A stretch of DNA of 64,000 nucleotides from Butyrivibrio fibrisolvens. Lineage in GTDB: Bacteria > Bacillota > Clostridia > Lachnospirales > Lachnospiraceae. The stretch is from assembly GCF_037113525.1 (NCBI RefSeq), contig NZ_CP146963.1, positions 1,984,001-2,048,000 of the forward strand, read 5' to 3'. Positions 34,128-42,024 of the stretch are shown piece by piece. The notes under the pieces were generated by a model. It was not told the origin of the DNA. It saw nothing but the letters and a program-made list of their open reading frames with translations, and did no database searches. Made by a program: the position numbers and the translations under genes. Within the stretch, counting starts at the first letter, position 1. Each line of letters starts with the position of its first letter.

Positions 34128-34525
34128 ATGTTAACGTGTCGATGTTTATGAATTTACCATATAACGTCCAAAAAGCCAAAATAGATATAGCTTTAACAAA
34201 CTTTATCTGAAAATATGATTATTTATATGAGTTTTTGTGGGAATTATTGCTTGACATGGGGACATTAGTGCGACAGTTTATTTTTCAATTGTTATATAAA
34301 GGATTCTTTACATTAGAAAACAATGATGATAGACTAAATCGGTAACATTCTTTTACACATAGAGGTATCAAGGCATTTTCGCCAATTATCCCCTATTTGA
34401 ATTTTGAAGCATTGCAGATATTTACGTTATTACTATAATTTCTGATAATTCTTTTTATTCCAGGACACCTCTGGTGTATTTGGTGTTGCAAGCCTAAAAA
34501 CCAATACATATAATGGAGGTAAGAA

Positions 34526-35416
34526 ATGGAAAAAGTTGAAGAATTCCCAGCTAATAGGGAGCATAAGGACAGACTGTTTAAGGTAGTGTTTTCTAAGAAG
34601 GAGGCACTGCTAAATCTTTACAATGCCGTAAATGGGACTGAATACGATAATCCCGAAGATATTGAGATTAACACAATTGAGGATTTTTTGTATATGACCA
34701 TGAAGAATGATGTCTCTTTTCTTTTTACGGAGACGATGAATCTTTATGAGCATCAAAGTACAGTTAATCCCAATATCCCATTTAGAGGGCTCATCTATTT
34801 GGCTAAACTATATCAGAAAACAGTATTTGATAAGGCTGATTTCTACGGAAGTAAACTTGTAAAGATTCCGACACCACAATTTGTAGTATTTTACAATGGT
34901 TGTAAGGATGAACCTGACAAGAAAATATTAAAGCTTAGTGAAGCGTTTTCAGGAGAAGGAAAATATAGATCTGCGCTTGAATGTGAAGCTACAGTACTAA
35001 ATATAAATTACAAGCATAATAAAGAACTGATGGATAAGTGCAAAGAACTTAGAGACTACGCAATTTTGATTGACAAGATCCGCAGGAATCAAGCTAAGGG
35101 GCTGTCATTGAATGATGCGATTGATGTAGCTATCGACGAGTGCATAAATGAAGGCGTCATGAGAGATGTCCTTACTAACCACAGGCAGGAGGCGAAAGAA
35201 ATGCTGTTTACAGAATATGATGAGAAAAAGCATATTAAAAATGAGAAAAAGATTTCTTTTGAAGATGGAATAGACATCATGAGTAGTTTATATAATAAAC
35301 TCGAAGAATTGAATCGTTTGGATGATTATGGTCGGGCAATGAAGGATCCAGAATATAGGAAATTACTTTTAGATGAAATTTTTCCTGATAGGGATAAATT
35401 TGATGATATGATTTGA
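34526..35416 (+). CDS. Rpn-like PD-(D/E)XK nuclease family protein (transposase-type)
   Basis: A 296-residue protein of the Rpn/PD-(D/E)XK nuclease-transposase-like family that is common in Lachnospiraceae. REHKDRLFKVVFS is the usual N-terminal motif, and ETMNLYEHQSTVNPNIPFRGLIYLAKLYQ carries the E-x-Q core of the nuclease fold. KIPTPQFVVFYNG follows. The C-terminal third is helical and charged (GIDIMSSLYNKLEELNRLDDYGRAMKDPEYRKLLLDE). GGAGGT lies 5 bases before the ATG. A relative with an internal deletion lies at 46945. Related Rpn proteins promote recombination, but whether this one is mobile or regulatory is not known. Confidence 0.82.
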   Translation: MEKVEEFPANREHKDRLFKVVFSKKEALLNLYNAVNGTEYDNPEDIEINTIEDFLYMTMKNDVSFLFTETMNLYEHQSTVNPNIPFRGLIYLAKLYQKTVFDKADFYGSKLVKIPTPQFVVFYNGCKDEPDKKILKLSEAFSGEGKYRSALECEATVLNINYKHNKELMDKCKELRDYAILIDKIRRNQAKGLSLNDAIDVAIDECINEGVMRDVLTNHRQEAKEMLFTEYDEKKHIKNEKKISFEDGIDIMSSLYNKLEELNRLDDYGRAMKDPEYRKLLLDEIFPDRDKFDDMI

Positions 35417-35438
35417 TCCTGATACAGTCCAGTAATGT

Positions 35439-35496
35439 AAAAAAGAGCCATAAATAGCACTAAAATCTTAAAGTGTCTATTTATGGCTCTTTTTAT
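35439..35496 (+). terminator. Rho-independent terminator after the Rpn-like gene
   Basis: AAAAAGAGCCATAAATAG and CTATTTATGGCTCTTTTT make an 18-bp stem with T-tract. Confidence 0.9.
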
Positions 35497-35607
35497 TTGC
35501 AAAAATGCATTTCACCGCCGATTTGTGCATCTTACCAGTGCACGCATTGAATAGAGGCTGTGCCGGATATATAGTCGATTTATAAAACAGAAAGGCGGTA
35601 AAAAACT

Positions 35608-36969
35608 ATGGCAACTATTTTATTACTTATTATTCTTATTATCGAGATTGGCTTTACAGTATCAGAGTTTTTAAGAAAACCCTTAAAGAAAGAATGGATC
35701 TCCAGAAGGCTCCTGCTGTGTATTGCAGAAATGGCATTTTTGCTTCTTTTGCTCCTTCCCGGAACGGGATCATCCATAAGGTACAAGGGACTTGCTGGTC
35801 TTCTGGCTATAAGGCTTATAATTGCACTAATTTCATTTTTGGTGAGTCGTAAAAACGAAAAGTCTAAAAAGCGTGTTACAATAGTATTATCTTGTATAGG
35901 TGGAATTATCATTTTCGCAATGAGTATGCTGCCTGCATTTGTTATAAGGGATTATAACGGCAGGGAGACGACAGGAGAGTATGAATTTGCGCAGGCTCAG
36001 GCGATACTTATTGATGAAAACAGAGTAGAGACCTTTGAAGACGATGGTTCTTATCGTGAGGTACCGGTTCATTTTTATTTTCCAAAGAACATAGATGATT
36101 TTGAAAAAGACTGCCTTCCTCTTGTAATATTCAGCCACGGCGCTTTTGGTTATTATCAGAGTAACAGCTCTACTTATATGGAGCTTGCAAGCCACGGATA
36201 TGTTGTAGTAAGTCTTGACCACCCGTATCATTCTTTTTTCACAAAAGATTCTTCAGGTAAGACAATTACAGTTGATCCGGAGTTTTTTAATACAGCTCTT
36301 AATGTTGGCAGCAGCGATGTTCCGGAATCAGAAATCTATGACATTACATCTAAGTGGATGAATCTTCGCATAGCTGACATGAATTTTGTAATAGATGAAC
36401 TTAAGGAAGCTGGAAATAGCGAAGCTTTGTCAGACGCATGGTTTTATGATGAGAAGGATAAAGGCATCTTCGAATCTGTTATTGAAGCAACTGACTTTGA
36501 TAAAATAGGTCTGATGGGACATTCACTTGGTGGTGCAACTGCTGTTACGGTGGGAAGAAGAGATGATATATCTGCAGTTATAGATATTGACGGAACGATG
36601 CTTGGCGAAGAGACAGGCGTAGAAAACGGCGTAGTTACGATAAATGATGAGCCTTATCGGGCACCTCTTCTTGCAATAGATAATGAGGAGCATCATAACA
36701 GCGAAATCGAGGCAGTACAGAACTCGTATGCATATGCCAATAATGTTGTTTTGCAAAACGCGACCTGCGGATATGAAACGTACTTTAAGAACGCAGGACA
36801 TATGAATTTTACAGATCTTCCGCTTATATCTCCATTCCTTGCAGATATGCTTGGCACAGGAAGTGTGGATGCGGGAGAGTGTATTGATACCATGAACGGC
36901 ATCATCTTAAGATTCTATGACTGCTATCTAAAAAACGAAGGAGAATTCTCTGTAGAAGAGAGTTATTGA
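35608..36969 (+). CDS. Membrane-anchored PAF-acetylhydrolase-like lipase
   Basis: A 453-residue alpha/beta hydrolase. Four N-terminal hydrophobic segments (about 1-20, 33-50, 55-75, 90-112) anchor it. The catalytic domain has VIFSHGAFGYYQSNSSTYMELASHGYVVVSLDHPYH (oxyanion region), the nucleophile elbow GLMGHSLGGATAV, DIDGTML and AGHMNFTDLP with the probable catalytic His. This order fits the platelet-activating-factor acetylhydrolase/dienelactone-hydrolase-like group, that is, lipase or esterase activity on the outer face. The gene overlaps the following LytTR gene by 4 bases, so the two are translationally coupled. Confidence 0.85.
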   Translation: MATILLLIILIIEIGFTVSEFLRKPLKKEWISRRLLLCIAEMAFLLLLLLPGTGSSIRYKGLAGLLAIRLIIALISFLVSRKNEKSKKRVTIVLSCIGGIIIFAMSMLPAFVIRDYNGRETTGEYEFAQAQAILIDENRVETFEDDGSYREVPVHFYFPKNIDDFEKDCLPLVIFSHGAFGYYQSNSSTYMELASHGYVVVSLDHPYHSFFTKDSSGKTITVDPEFFNTALNVGSSDVPESEIYDITSKWMNLRIADMNFVIDELKEAGNSEALSDAWFYDEKDKGIFESVIEATDFDKIGLMGHSLGGATAVTVGRRDDISAVIDIDGTMLGEETGVENGVVTINDEPYRAPLLAIDNEEHHNSEIEAVQNSYAYANNVVLQNATCGYETYFKNAGHMNFTDLPLISPFLADMLGTGSVDAGECIDTMNGIILRFYDCYLKNEGEFSVEESY

Positions 36970-37412
36970 TAATAGTGGAGATTAAGGTCAAAGAGATCCT
37001 GAGCGAAGAAACTGAATATATTGAGATTGGATGCCACAGGCGCGATTCCAGGGTAGAAGAGATTATCCGTTTTGTTAAGCTCCATCAGGGCACTATTGAA
37101 GCCACAAAGCAGGAAAAACAGTATCAGATCCCACTTTCTGAAATCTATTATATCGAAGCTGTGGATGACAAGACTTTCATTTATCTGTCTAAGAGCTGTT
37201 ATGAATCTCATAAGCGCTTGTATGAATTCGAAGAGCTTCTTGCAGATAGAAGCTTTGCCAGGATCTCTAAGTCGGTTGTTGTGAATCTTATGAAAATAAC
37301 ATCAATAAAACCGGCACTTTATGGCAGGTTCTTATGTCAGCTTAAGAATAATGAAAACGTTATCATTTCAAGAAAATATGTGGCGGAGATTAAAGAAAGG
37401 CTTCGAGGATGA
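36966..37412 (+). CDS. LytTR-domain transcriptional regulator
   Basis: A 148-residue regulator. The C-terminal LytTR domain (about 50-148) has YQIPLSEIYYIEAVDDKTFIYL, LYEFEELLADRSFARISKSVVVNLMKITSIKPALYGRF and ENVIISRKYVAEIKERL. The N-terminal 45 residues are a small domain without a receiver Asp, so no phosphorylation is expected. The start is a TTG that overlaps the lipase stop (TTGATAA); a GTG at 36975 is an alternative. Stand-alone LytTR regulators with DUF3021 partners usually control their own membrane partner, which follows here after an inserted F3 remnant. Confidence 0.9.
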   Translation: MIIVEIKVKEILSEETEYIEIGCHRRDSRVEEIIRFVKLHQGTIEATKQEKQYQIPLSEIYYIEAVDDKTFIYLSKSCYESHKRLYEFEELLADRSFARISKSVVVNLMKITSIKPALYGRFLCQLKNNENVIISRKYVAEIKERLRG

Positions 37413-37433
37413 CATGGATTTAGGTTCTTGCGG

Positions 37434-37517
37434 ATTCCTGAGGATGACATGGATTTATTAACTGCCATCCTCAGGAATCATCAAGGCTTTTGTTAGATTT
37501 TATGTGGGCGGAGCTTG
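37434..37517. repeat. F3 hairpin remnant between LytTR and DUF3021 genes
   Basis: Arms ATTCCTGAGGATG (37434-37446) and CATCCTCAGGAAT (37466-37478) pair perfectly. The right terminal motif survives as GGGCGGAGCTTGAG (37504-37517). The long middle is gone. The element starts just after the LytTR stop and separates two genes that are normally adjacent. Confidence 0.8.
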
Positions 37518-37572
37518 AGCATGGCAATCATAAAGATATTATAGGTATAGGGAATTAATTCGAGGATTGTTT

Positions 37573-38016
37573 ATGAAGGAACGAATAAGAGATATATTGA
37601 ATAGTTTTTTTATAACGGTGACTTTAATTAACTTAGCAATGCTTATATTGGGAAAGCTTCTTGAGCCGGATCAGGTCTTTGGCTATGAAGCGTTTATGTA
37701 TCCGCTTATCTATGGGCTTATTGGGACGATTCCAAGTATTGTGATAAGAGATAAGAAAGAGTTATCGGTTAAGCAGGAGCTGATACGAAAAGTGATGAAT
37801 ATGCTTCTTATCATAGTGCTTATGCTTGCGTTTATGTTTGGAGGAAGAGAGATTACATCAGAGCTGATCGCGGCAGCAGTGGGAGTTGCAATAAGTATAG
37901 TAATAATATTTGTACTGGTTAATCTCATAATCTGGTGGCTTGACTTGAAGACCGCTAAAGATATGACGGAAGATCTTCTCAAGTACCAGGAAAAACAAGA
38001 AAACGCAATCAGATAA
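37573..38016 (+). CDS. DUF3021 membrane protein
   Basis: A 147-residue membrane protein with four helices (about 10-32, 42-60, 75-93, 97-122) that fits DUF3021, the standard partner of stand-alone LytTR regulators (the partner LytTR gene ends at 37412). The loop DKKELSVKQELIRKV between helices 2 and 3 is typical. GAGGA lies 6 bases before the ATG at 37573; a TTG at 37567 is less likely. A strong terminator follows. In known cases the membrane protein antagonises the regulator, which is inferred here from the pairing only. Confidence 0.85.
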   Translation: MKERIRDILNSFFITVTLINLAMLILGKLLEPDQVFGYEAFMYPLIYGLIGTIPSIVIRDKKELSVKQELIRKVMNMLLIIVLMLAFMFGGREITSELIAAAVGVAISIVIIFVLVNLIIWWLDLKTAKDMTEDLLKYQEKQENAIR

Positions 38017-38022
38017 ATCAGT

Positions 38023-38063
38023 GAAAAACAGGCCCGGATAAGTGTGTTGGGGTCTGTTTTTAT
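38023..38063 (+). terminator. Rho-independent terminator after DUF3021
   Basis: AAACAGGCCC pairs with GGGGTCTGTTTTT. The loop GGATAAGTGT is identical to that of the terminator at 41920. Confidence 0.85.
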
Positions 38064-38115
38064 AAAGAAATGATAGAGTAATTTTGAATAAAACTGCTGA
38101 AGGAGGTTCAGAGCC

Positions 38116-39090
38116 ATGATAAAGAGTAAGACGAAATACGAAGCAAGTGAGAACGAGATAAGAGATTTATTTAAAAACCATAATTTGGGAACTGTAAAGA
38201 GTATCACACCTCTTGGAAATGGCGAGTTCAACGCTGCATACAAGGTTACTTGCGACAATGGGAACAGCTACGCTCTAAAGATTGCACCGCCTGATGACGC
38301 CCAGGTCCTTACGTATGAAAAGAATATGATGGAGTCGGAAGTATTCTGGTATAAACAGATGCATGATAATACTGATATCCTGTGCCCTGAAGTATACGTG
38401 TTTGATTTTTCCAAGAAAATAATAAAGAGTAACTGTTTTATCATGCAGCTGATGGAAGGTGAGCCTCTTTGGGCAGTGAATTTTACTGACGATGAACATG
38501 AAAATGTTCAGAGACAAAAGATCGGTATGCTTGCCAAGATACACAGGATCAAAAATGATAAATATGGCTATAGGCAGTCAGGGCTTCATGATACATGGTT
38601 TGAAGCATTAAAGGCTATGGCTTCAAATCTCGTTTCTGATTGTAAGGAGCTTGGCTATGAAACTCCTGATGGGGAGAAATTCTTAAGTCTTATTGATAAG
38701 CATGAAGAGCTCCTTAGAAAGGTTCCATCCAGGATGGTCAACTTCGACCTCTGGGACAGCAATGTTCTTTATAAAGATGGTAAGATCTGCTGGATCGATC
38801 CGGAACGCGGATATTGGGGAGATCCTGTGGCTGATTTTATCACTCTTGGCACTGGCCAGAAATCTCCTTTATCTTCCAAGCAAAAGGAGCTTGAAATATA
38901 CAATGAGACTGCTGATGAGAAGATTACAATCTCACCGGAAACAGAAAAAAGATATGCATTTGCGGTATGCCTTCTGGCCCTTATTGAAGAGGTTGAAAAA
39001 TATGTAAGATACGAGCCGGATGAAGAAAACTACATCAGAAACACCAAAGATGCCAGAGATATGTATGATATGGCGTTTGCAATACTGTGA
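38116..39090 (+). CDS. Aminoglycoside-phosphotransferase-family kinase
   Basis: A 324-residue APH/choline-kinase-like small-molecule kinase. Visible are the nucleotide loop region PLGNGEFNAAYKV, the ATP-binding lysine in SYALKIAPP, the hinge FIMQLMEGEPL, the catalytic NFDLWDSNVLYKD (the Brenner-type HxDxxxxN with the first His replaced by Asn) and the metal-binding WIDPERGYWGDPVADF. The substrate cannot be read from the sequence; similarity at this level includes kinases of amino sugars and homoserine as well as aminoglycosides, so resistance should not be assumed. AAGGAGGT lies 8 bases before the ATG. Confidence 0.87.
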   Translation: MIKSKTKYEASENEIRDLFKNHNLGTVKSITPLGNGEFNAAYKVTCDNGNSYALKIAPPDDAQVLTYEKNMMESEVFWYKQMHDNTDILCPEVYVFDFSKKIIKSNCFIMQLMEGEPLWAVNFTDDEHENVQRQKIGMLAKIHRIKNDKYGYRQSGLHDTWFEALKAMASNLVSDCKELGYETPDGEKFLSLIDKHEELLRKVPSRMVNFDLWDSNVLYKDGKICWIDPERGYWGDPVADFITLGTGQKSPLSSKQKELEIYNETADEKITISPETEKRYAFAVCLLALIEEVEKYVRYEPDEENYIRNTKDARDMYDMAFAIL

Positions 39091-39162
39091 TGAATGGTAA
39101 AACTTGACGAGATTAATGGAGCATTCCTGTAATTCAGAAATAACGCCAATTGAATAAAAAGA

Positions 39163-39230
39163 AACCTCTAAGTAAGATAAAGGTGTTCATCTTGGCGGAT
39201 GAAAAAACATCTTATGCTAACCGGAGGTTT
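39163..39230 (+). promoter_or_regulatory. Hairpin masking the IS110 transposase ribosome-binding site
   Basis: AAACCTC pairs with GAGGTTT, whose GGAGGT is the transposase Shine-Dalgarno. Inside, TAAGAT pairs with ATCTTA and TTCATC with GATGAA. This would block translation when the RNA comes from an outside promoter, as known for other insertion sequences. Confidence 0.55.
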
Positions 39231-39236
39231 CTCAAA

Positions 39237-40316
39237 ATGAATTTTACACAGAATGACAGACTTAAGCAAGTTACGGCAAATACATTGATTGTTGGGGTTG
39301 ATGTTGGATCACAGACACATTTCTGTAGAGCGTTTGACTGGAGGGGATTTGAGCTATCCAGAAGAGTGTTTAAGTTTAGTAACGACCGAATGGGATTCCT
39401 TACATTCCTTCGATGGACTGAGGAACTCATGAATAAGACCGAAATGAAGAAGGTTATTGTTGGCTGCGAGCCTACTGGTTGCTACTGGCTTACGTTTCAG
39501 AAGTTTTTACAGGATCATGATGTAAAGCTTGTAACAGTAAATCCATTTACTGTAAATAGAAGCAAAGAACTGGATGATAACAGCCCAGAAAAGAGTGATC
39601 TAAAGGATCCTAAAACAATTGCTATGTTGGTTAAAGAAGGAAGATATTCAACTTCTTATCTGCCGGAAGGAGTATATGCGGAGATTAGAGAAGCCTCTGT
39701 GTGTAGAGACCAGATCATGAAGCAGCATGTGCGTCTGTCTAATCAGATACAGGGATGGTTGCAAAAATTCTTTCCTGAGTATCTGGATTGTTATTCCGAT
39801 TGGGATTCAACAAGTGGACTTATGCTTTTAAAGAGTGCACCACTTCCACAGGATATCCTAAAAATTGGGGCAGGTGGAATCAATCAGATATGGCGTGATG
39901 CAAAGGTACGTGCAGCAGGGCTAAAGAGGGCTCAGACCCTGGTAGAAGCTGCACAGGAAAGTGTAGGTTTAGAAGCTGGTGAGGCTGCAAGACTCGAGAT
40001 TTGGGTTCTTGTGAATGACTATATACTGAAGGCAGAACAGCTCAAAAGACTTGATGAATACCTGGAGGAAAAAGTAAAAGAAGTACCGAATGTGGAGAAA
40101 CTGCTCGCCATTAAAGGAGTAGGGATGAGTACTGTGATTGGCTTTATAGCAGAGGTTGGTGATATCGGACGTTTCACTGACCCAAAGCAGATACAGAAGC
40201 TTGCAGGGCTAGAGATAGTCAAAAAGAGTTCTGGAAAGAAAAAAGGGCAGCCAAGAATCAGTAAGAGGGGCAGAAGAAAGTTACGTAGAACAATGTATGA
40301 ATCGGCTGTGCACTGA
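39237..40316 (+). CDS. IS110-family transposase, N-terminal and middle part
   Basis: A 359-residue DEDD transposase. The RuvC-like N-terminal domain has GVDVGSQTHF (first D), GCEPTGCYWLTF (E) and DDNSPEKSDLKDPKTIA (the last two acidic residues). The C-terminal Transposase_20 part has LLAIKGVGMSTVIGFIAEVGDIGRFTDPKQIQKLAGL and KKGQPRISKRGRRKLRR. The frame stops at TGA in the middle of the conserved helix (ESAVH-stop), while the missing end continues at once in another frame (40316-40510). The ATG at 39237 has GGAGGT 9 bases upstream. The element is therefore either frame-shifted or needs recoding. Confidence 0.88.
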   Translation: MNFTQNDRLKQVTANTLIVGVDVGSQTHFCRAFDWRGFELSRRVFKFSNDRMGFLTFLRWTEELMNKTEMKKVIVGCEPTGCYWLTFQKFLQDHDVKLVTVNPFTVNRSKELDDNSPEKSDLKDPKTIAMLVKEGRYSTSYLPEGVYAEIREASVCRDQIMKQHVRLSNQIQGWLQKFFPEYLDCYSDWDSTSGLMLLKSAPLPQDILKIGAGGINQIWRDAKVRAAGLKRAQTLVEAAQESVGLEAGEAARLEIWVLVNDYILKAEQLKRLDEYLEEKVKEVPNVEKLLAIKGVGMSTVIGFIAEVGDIGRFTDPKQIQKLAGLEIVKKSSGKKKGQPRISKRGRRKLRRTMYESAVH

Positions 40317-40510
40317 TGAACTGGAATCCTGCATTTCAAGATGTATTCCTTTATTACAGGAACAGAACAAGAAATCCTCTTGGAGGAATGCAGGCAAAGA
40401 TAGCAGTTGCATGTAAGGCTATCAGAGTGTTCTATGTAATACTACAGACAGGTTGTGACTTTGATGAAGAAAAGTTCCGAAGGGACATCATCAGACCGGA
40501 AGCAGCCTAA
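40316..40510 (+). pseudogene. IS110 transposase, C-terminal end in a shifted frame
   Basis: 64 codons, read as MNWNPAFQDVFLYYRNRTRNP...VACKAIRVFYVILQTGCDFDEEKF. This is the normal tail of the Transposase_20 domain (NPAF...Y...K..VA...K..R..Y.ILQ). Its ATG overlaps the TGA of the upstream part (TGATG). Reading one base back at GTG-CAC would give ESAV-ALMNWNPAF, which restores the family sequence, so a single lost G is the simplest explanation. No slippery heptamer is present; reinitiation at the overlapping ATG is the alternative. Confidence 0.7.
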
Positions 40511-40830
40511 TTAAAACAGCACATACTGTACCAGACAACGTCCGCCAAGAGTTCAATTGGTGCTGGATTACAGGAGTGCTCTCTAGCAATGACAAAGCAG
40601 AGCGAAGCCGCTAAGACATACTATATAGGGCATGACCCTGGAATGGAGCAGAGGCGGCACCCCACTATGGGTAGGCTGGACGAAGGAATTTAGGACACTC
40701 CTACGGGAGTACGATCCTGTTAGACATGAGAGGTTAGCAGCCATAGGGAAGAATGGGACACAGATTCGCCTTCATAAAAAGGATGACGTTATCTTTCGTG
40801 CACCCTTCTGACTGGAAACACATATGCATT
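40511..40830 (+). ncRNA. Structured region 3' of the IS110 transposase, candidate guide RNA
   Basis: 320 bases without a credible gene but with strong local stems. The clearest is ACTCC-TACG-GGAGT with a stable UNCG-type loop inside AGGA...TCCT (40693-40717); CCC-ACTAT-GGG is another (40671-40681). The base composition is richer in G and C than the flanks. In the IS1111 subgroup of IS110 the guide RNA is encoded downstream of the transposase, which matches this place. The assignment is by analogy only. From 40831 to 40969 there is only an imperfect hairpin TTGCACA...TGTGCAA (40898-40934). Confidence 0.4.
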
Positions 40831-40969
40831 GTACCTGAAATGACATAGTTTTCGCCCATTATTTATTGCTTATCATTGTTTGTAACTTATTAACCAATTG
40901 CACAGAAGGCTTAAATGCTGGTTCTTTTGTGCAAAATATATAAGAAAGTATAGAGAGATAGTATAAAAC

Positions 40970-41845
40970 ATGAAAACAGATATACTATTTAAAAACTATA
41001 CTGACGATGATTATGAGGCATTATGTGAGTTCCTTATTGTATTAAATGCGAATAATGACAGCCATATTAACTGGAACTGGGCGAGACTTGAGTGGATGAT
41101 CGAGCACCCGGAGTTTGATAAGAGTTTAAAGAATTCAATAGGCCTTTGGACCGTAGATGATAAGATAGTTGGCGCTGCGATCTATGATATGTATTTTGGC
41201 GAGGGCTTTTGCGGAGTTCTCCTGGAGCATAAAGATCTATATCCGGACGTAGTGAAATATGCTTGTAGAGAGCTTAAAGATGACTCCGGATTTGGACTTG
41301 CAATCTGTGATGAAAACGCTGATGAAGTTAAGTCGATCAGGGATCTTGGATTTACGATCGCAGATCAGGACGAGACTATCATGGAAAAAAGCTTAGACGA
41401 TGATCTAAGCGCAGAACTGCCAACTGGCCTTAAGTTCTTTTGTCCGGATCCTGTAGAGGATGTATATGATCTTGAGTGGCTTTTCTGGCAAGGCTTTGAC
41501 CATGGCGATGATAAAGCTGAATTTGAGCGTGAAGAAGAAATCATCCCAAGAGTCAGGAAGCACTTTAACAAGGATTTAGGTGTGGCTGCTGTTAATGAAA
41601 ATGGCGAGATGGTGGCATGCTGCCTTCTATGGTATATGCCGGGAACAGACTATGTTTATGTTGAACCTGTCTGCACTATTCCCTCATATAGAGGAAAAGG
41701 TGTAGCGAAAGCCTTGATATTCGAAGCACTTCGAAGAGCCAAAAAGCTTGGGGCAAACAGAGCCTATGTGATTTCCAATATGGAATTTTATGAAAAACTT
41801 GGATTTAGAAAGAAGCATCATTATACTTTTTACTGGAAGGACTAG
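40970..41845 (+). CDS. GNAT-family N-acetyltransferase
   Basis: A 291-residue protein with two GNAT-like halves. The C-terminal one is complete: YVYVEPVCTIPSYRGKGVAKALIFEALRRAKKLGANRAYVISNMEFYEKLGFRKKHHYTFYW has the acetyl-CoA loop (YRGKGVAKAL) and the usual final strands. The N-terminal half (about 1-140) keeps the fold pattern (LLEHKDLYPDVVKYACRELKDDSGFGLAICDENADEVKSIRDLGFT) but lacks the acetyl-CoA loop. The substrate is unknown. The start has a weak ribosome site (GAGAGATAG). It lies directly after the IS110 element. Confidence 0.88.
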   Translation: MKTDILFKNYTDDDYEALCEFLIVLNANNDSHINWNWARLEWMIEHPEFDKSLKNSIGLWTVDDKIVGAAIYDMYFGEGFCGVLLEHKDLYPDVVKYACRELKDDSGFGLAICDENADEVKSIRDLGFTIADQDETIMEKSLDDDLSAELPTGLKFFCPDPVEDVYDLEWLFWQGFDHGDDKAEFEREEEIIPRVRKHFNKDLGVAAVNENGEMVACCLLWYMPGTDYVYVEPVCTIPSYRGKGVAKALIFEALRRAKKLGANRAYVISNMEFYEKLGFRKKHHYTFYWKD

Positions 41846-41919
41846 TTTTTATTCTGGTCAAGAATACAAGTTACTATAACAAGGGTTGAAGGCTGATCAA
41901 AATATTAAAATTTAAGTGT

Positions 41920-41957
41920 AAAACAGACCTGGATAAGTGTATTTGGGTCTGTTTTTT
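41920..41957 (+). terminator. Rho-independent terminator between GNAT and tldD
   Basis: AAACAGACC pairs with GGTCTGTTT, followed by a T-run. The stem and the GGATAAGTGT loop repeat those of the terminator at 38023. Confidence 0.9.
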
Positions 41958-42024
41958 ATTGATTGTATATAGTTAATATATTAAGTATAATGAGTGATAC
42001 AGTTTTATTGAATGGAGGGTTATT

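Larger units (their letters stand above)
39237..40830 (+). mobile_element. IS110-family insertion sequence (ends not determined)
   Basis: The core consists of the two-part transposase frame and a 3' structured region. IS110 elements lack typical terminal inverted repeats and target duplications, so the borders cannot be fixed by reading. The left border must lie between the kinase stop (39090) and about 39160, and the right one before the GNAT gene (40970). The given end covers the structured segment that may encode the guide (bridge/seek) RNA. Confidence 0.55.

Noticed and set aside
34245..34290. Promoter at TTGACA near 34253
   Set aside because: No -10-like hexamer was found at 15-19 bases downstream.
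38116..39090. Aminoglycoside resistance gene
   Set aside because: The family fold is clear, but the catalytic HxD is NFD and there is no closeness to a known resistance enzyme, so only a generic kinase is called.
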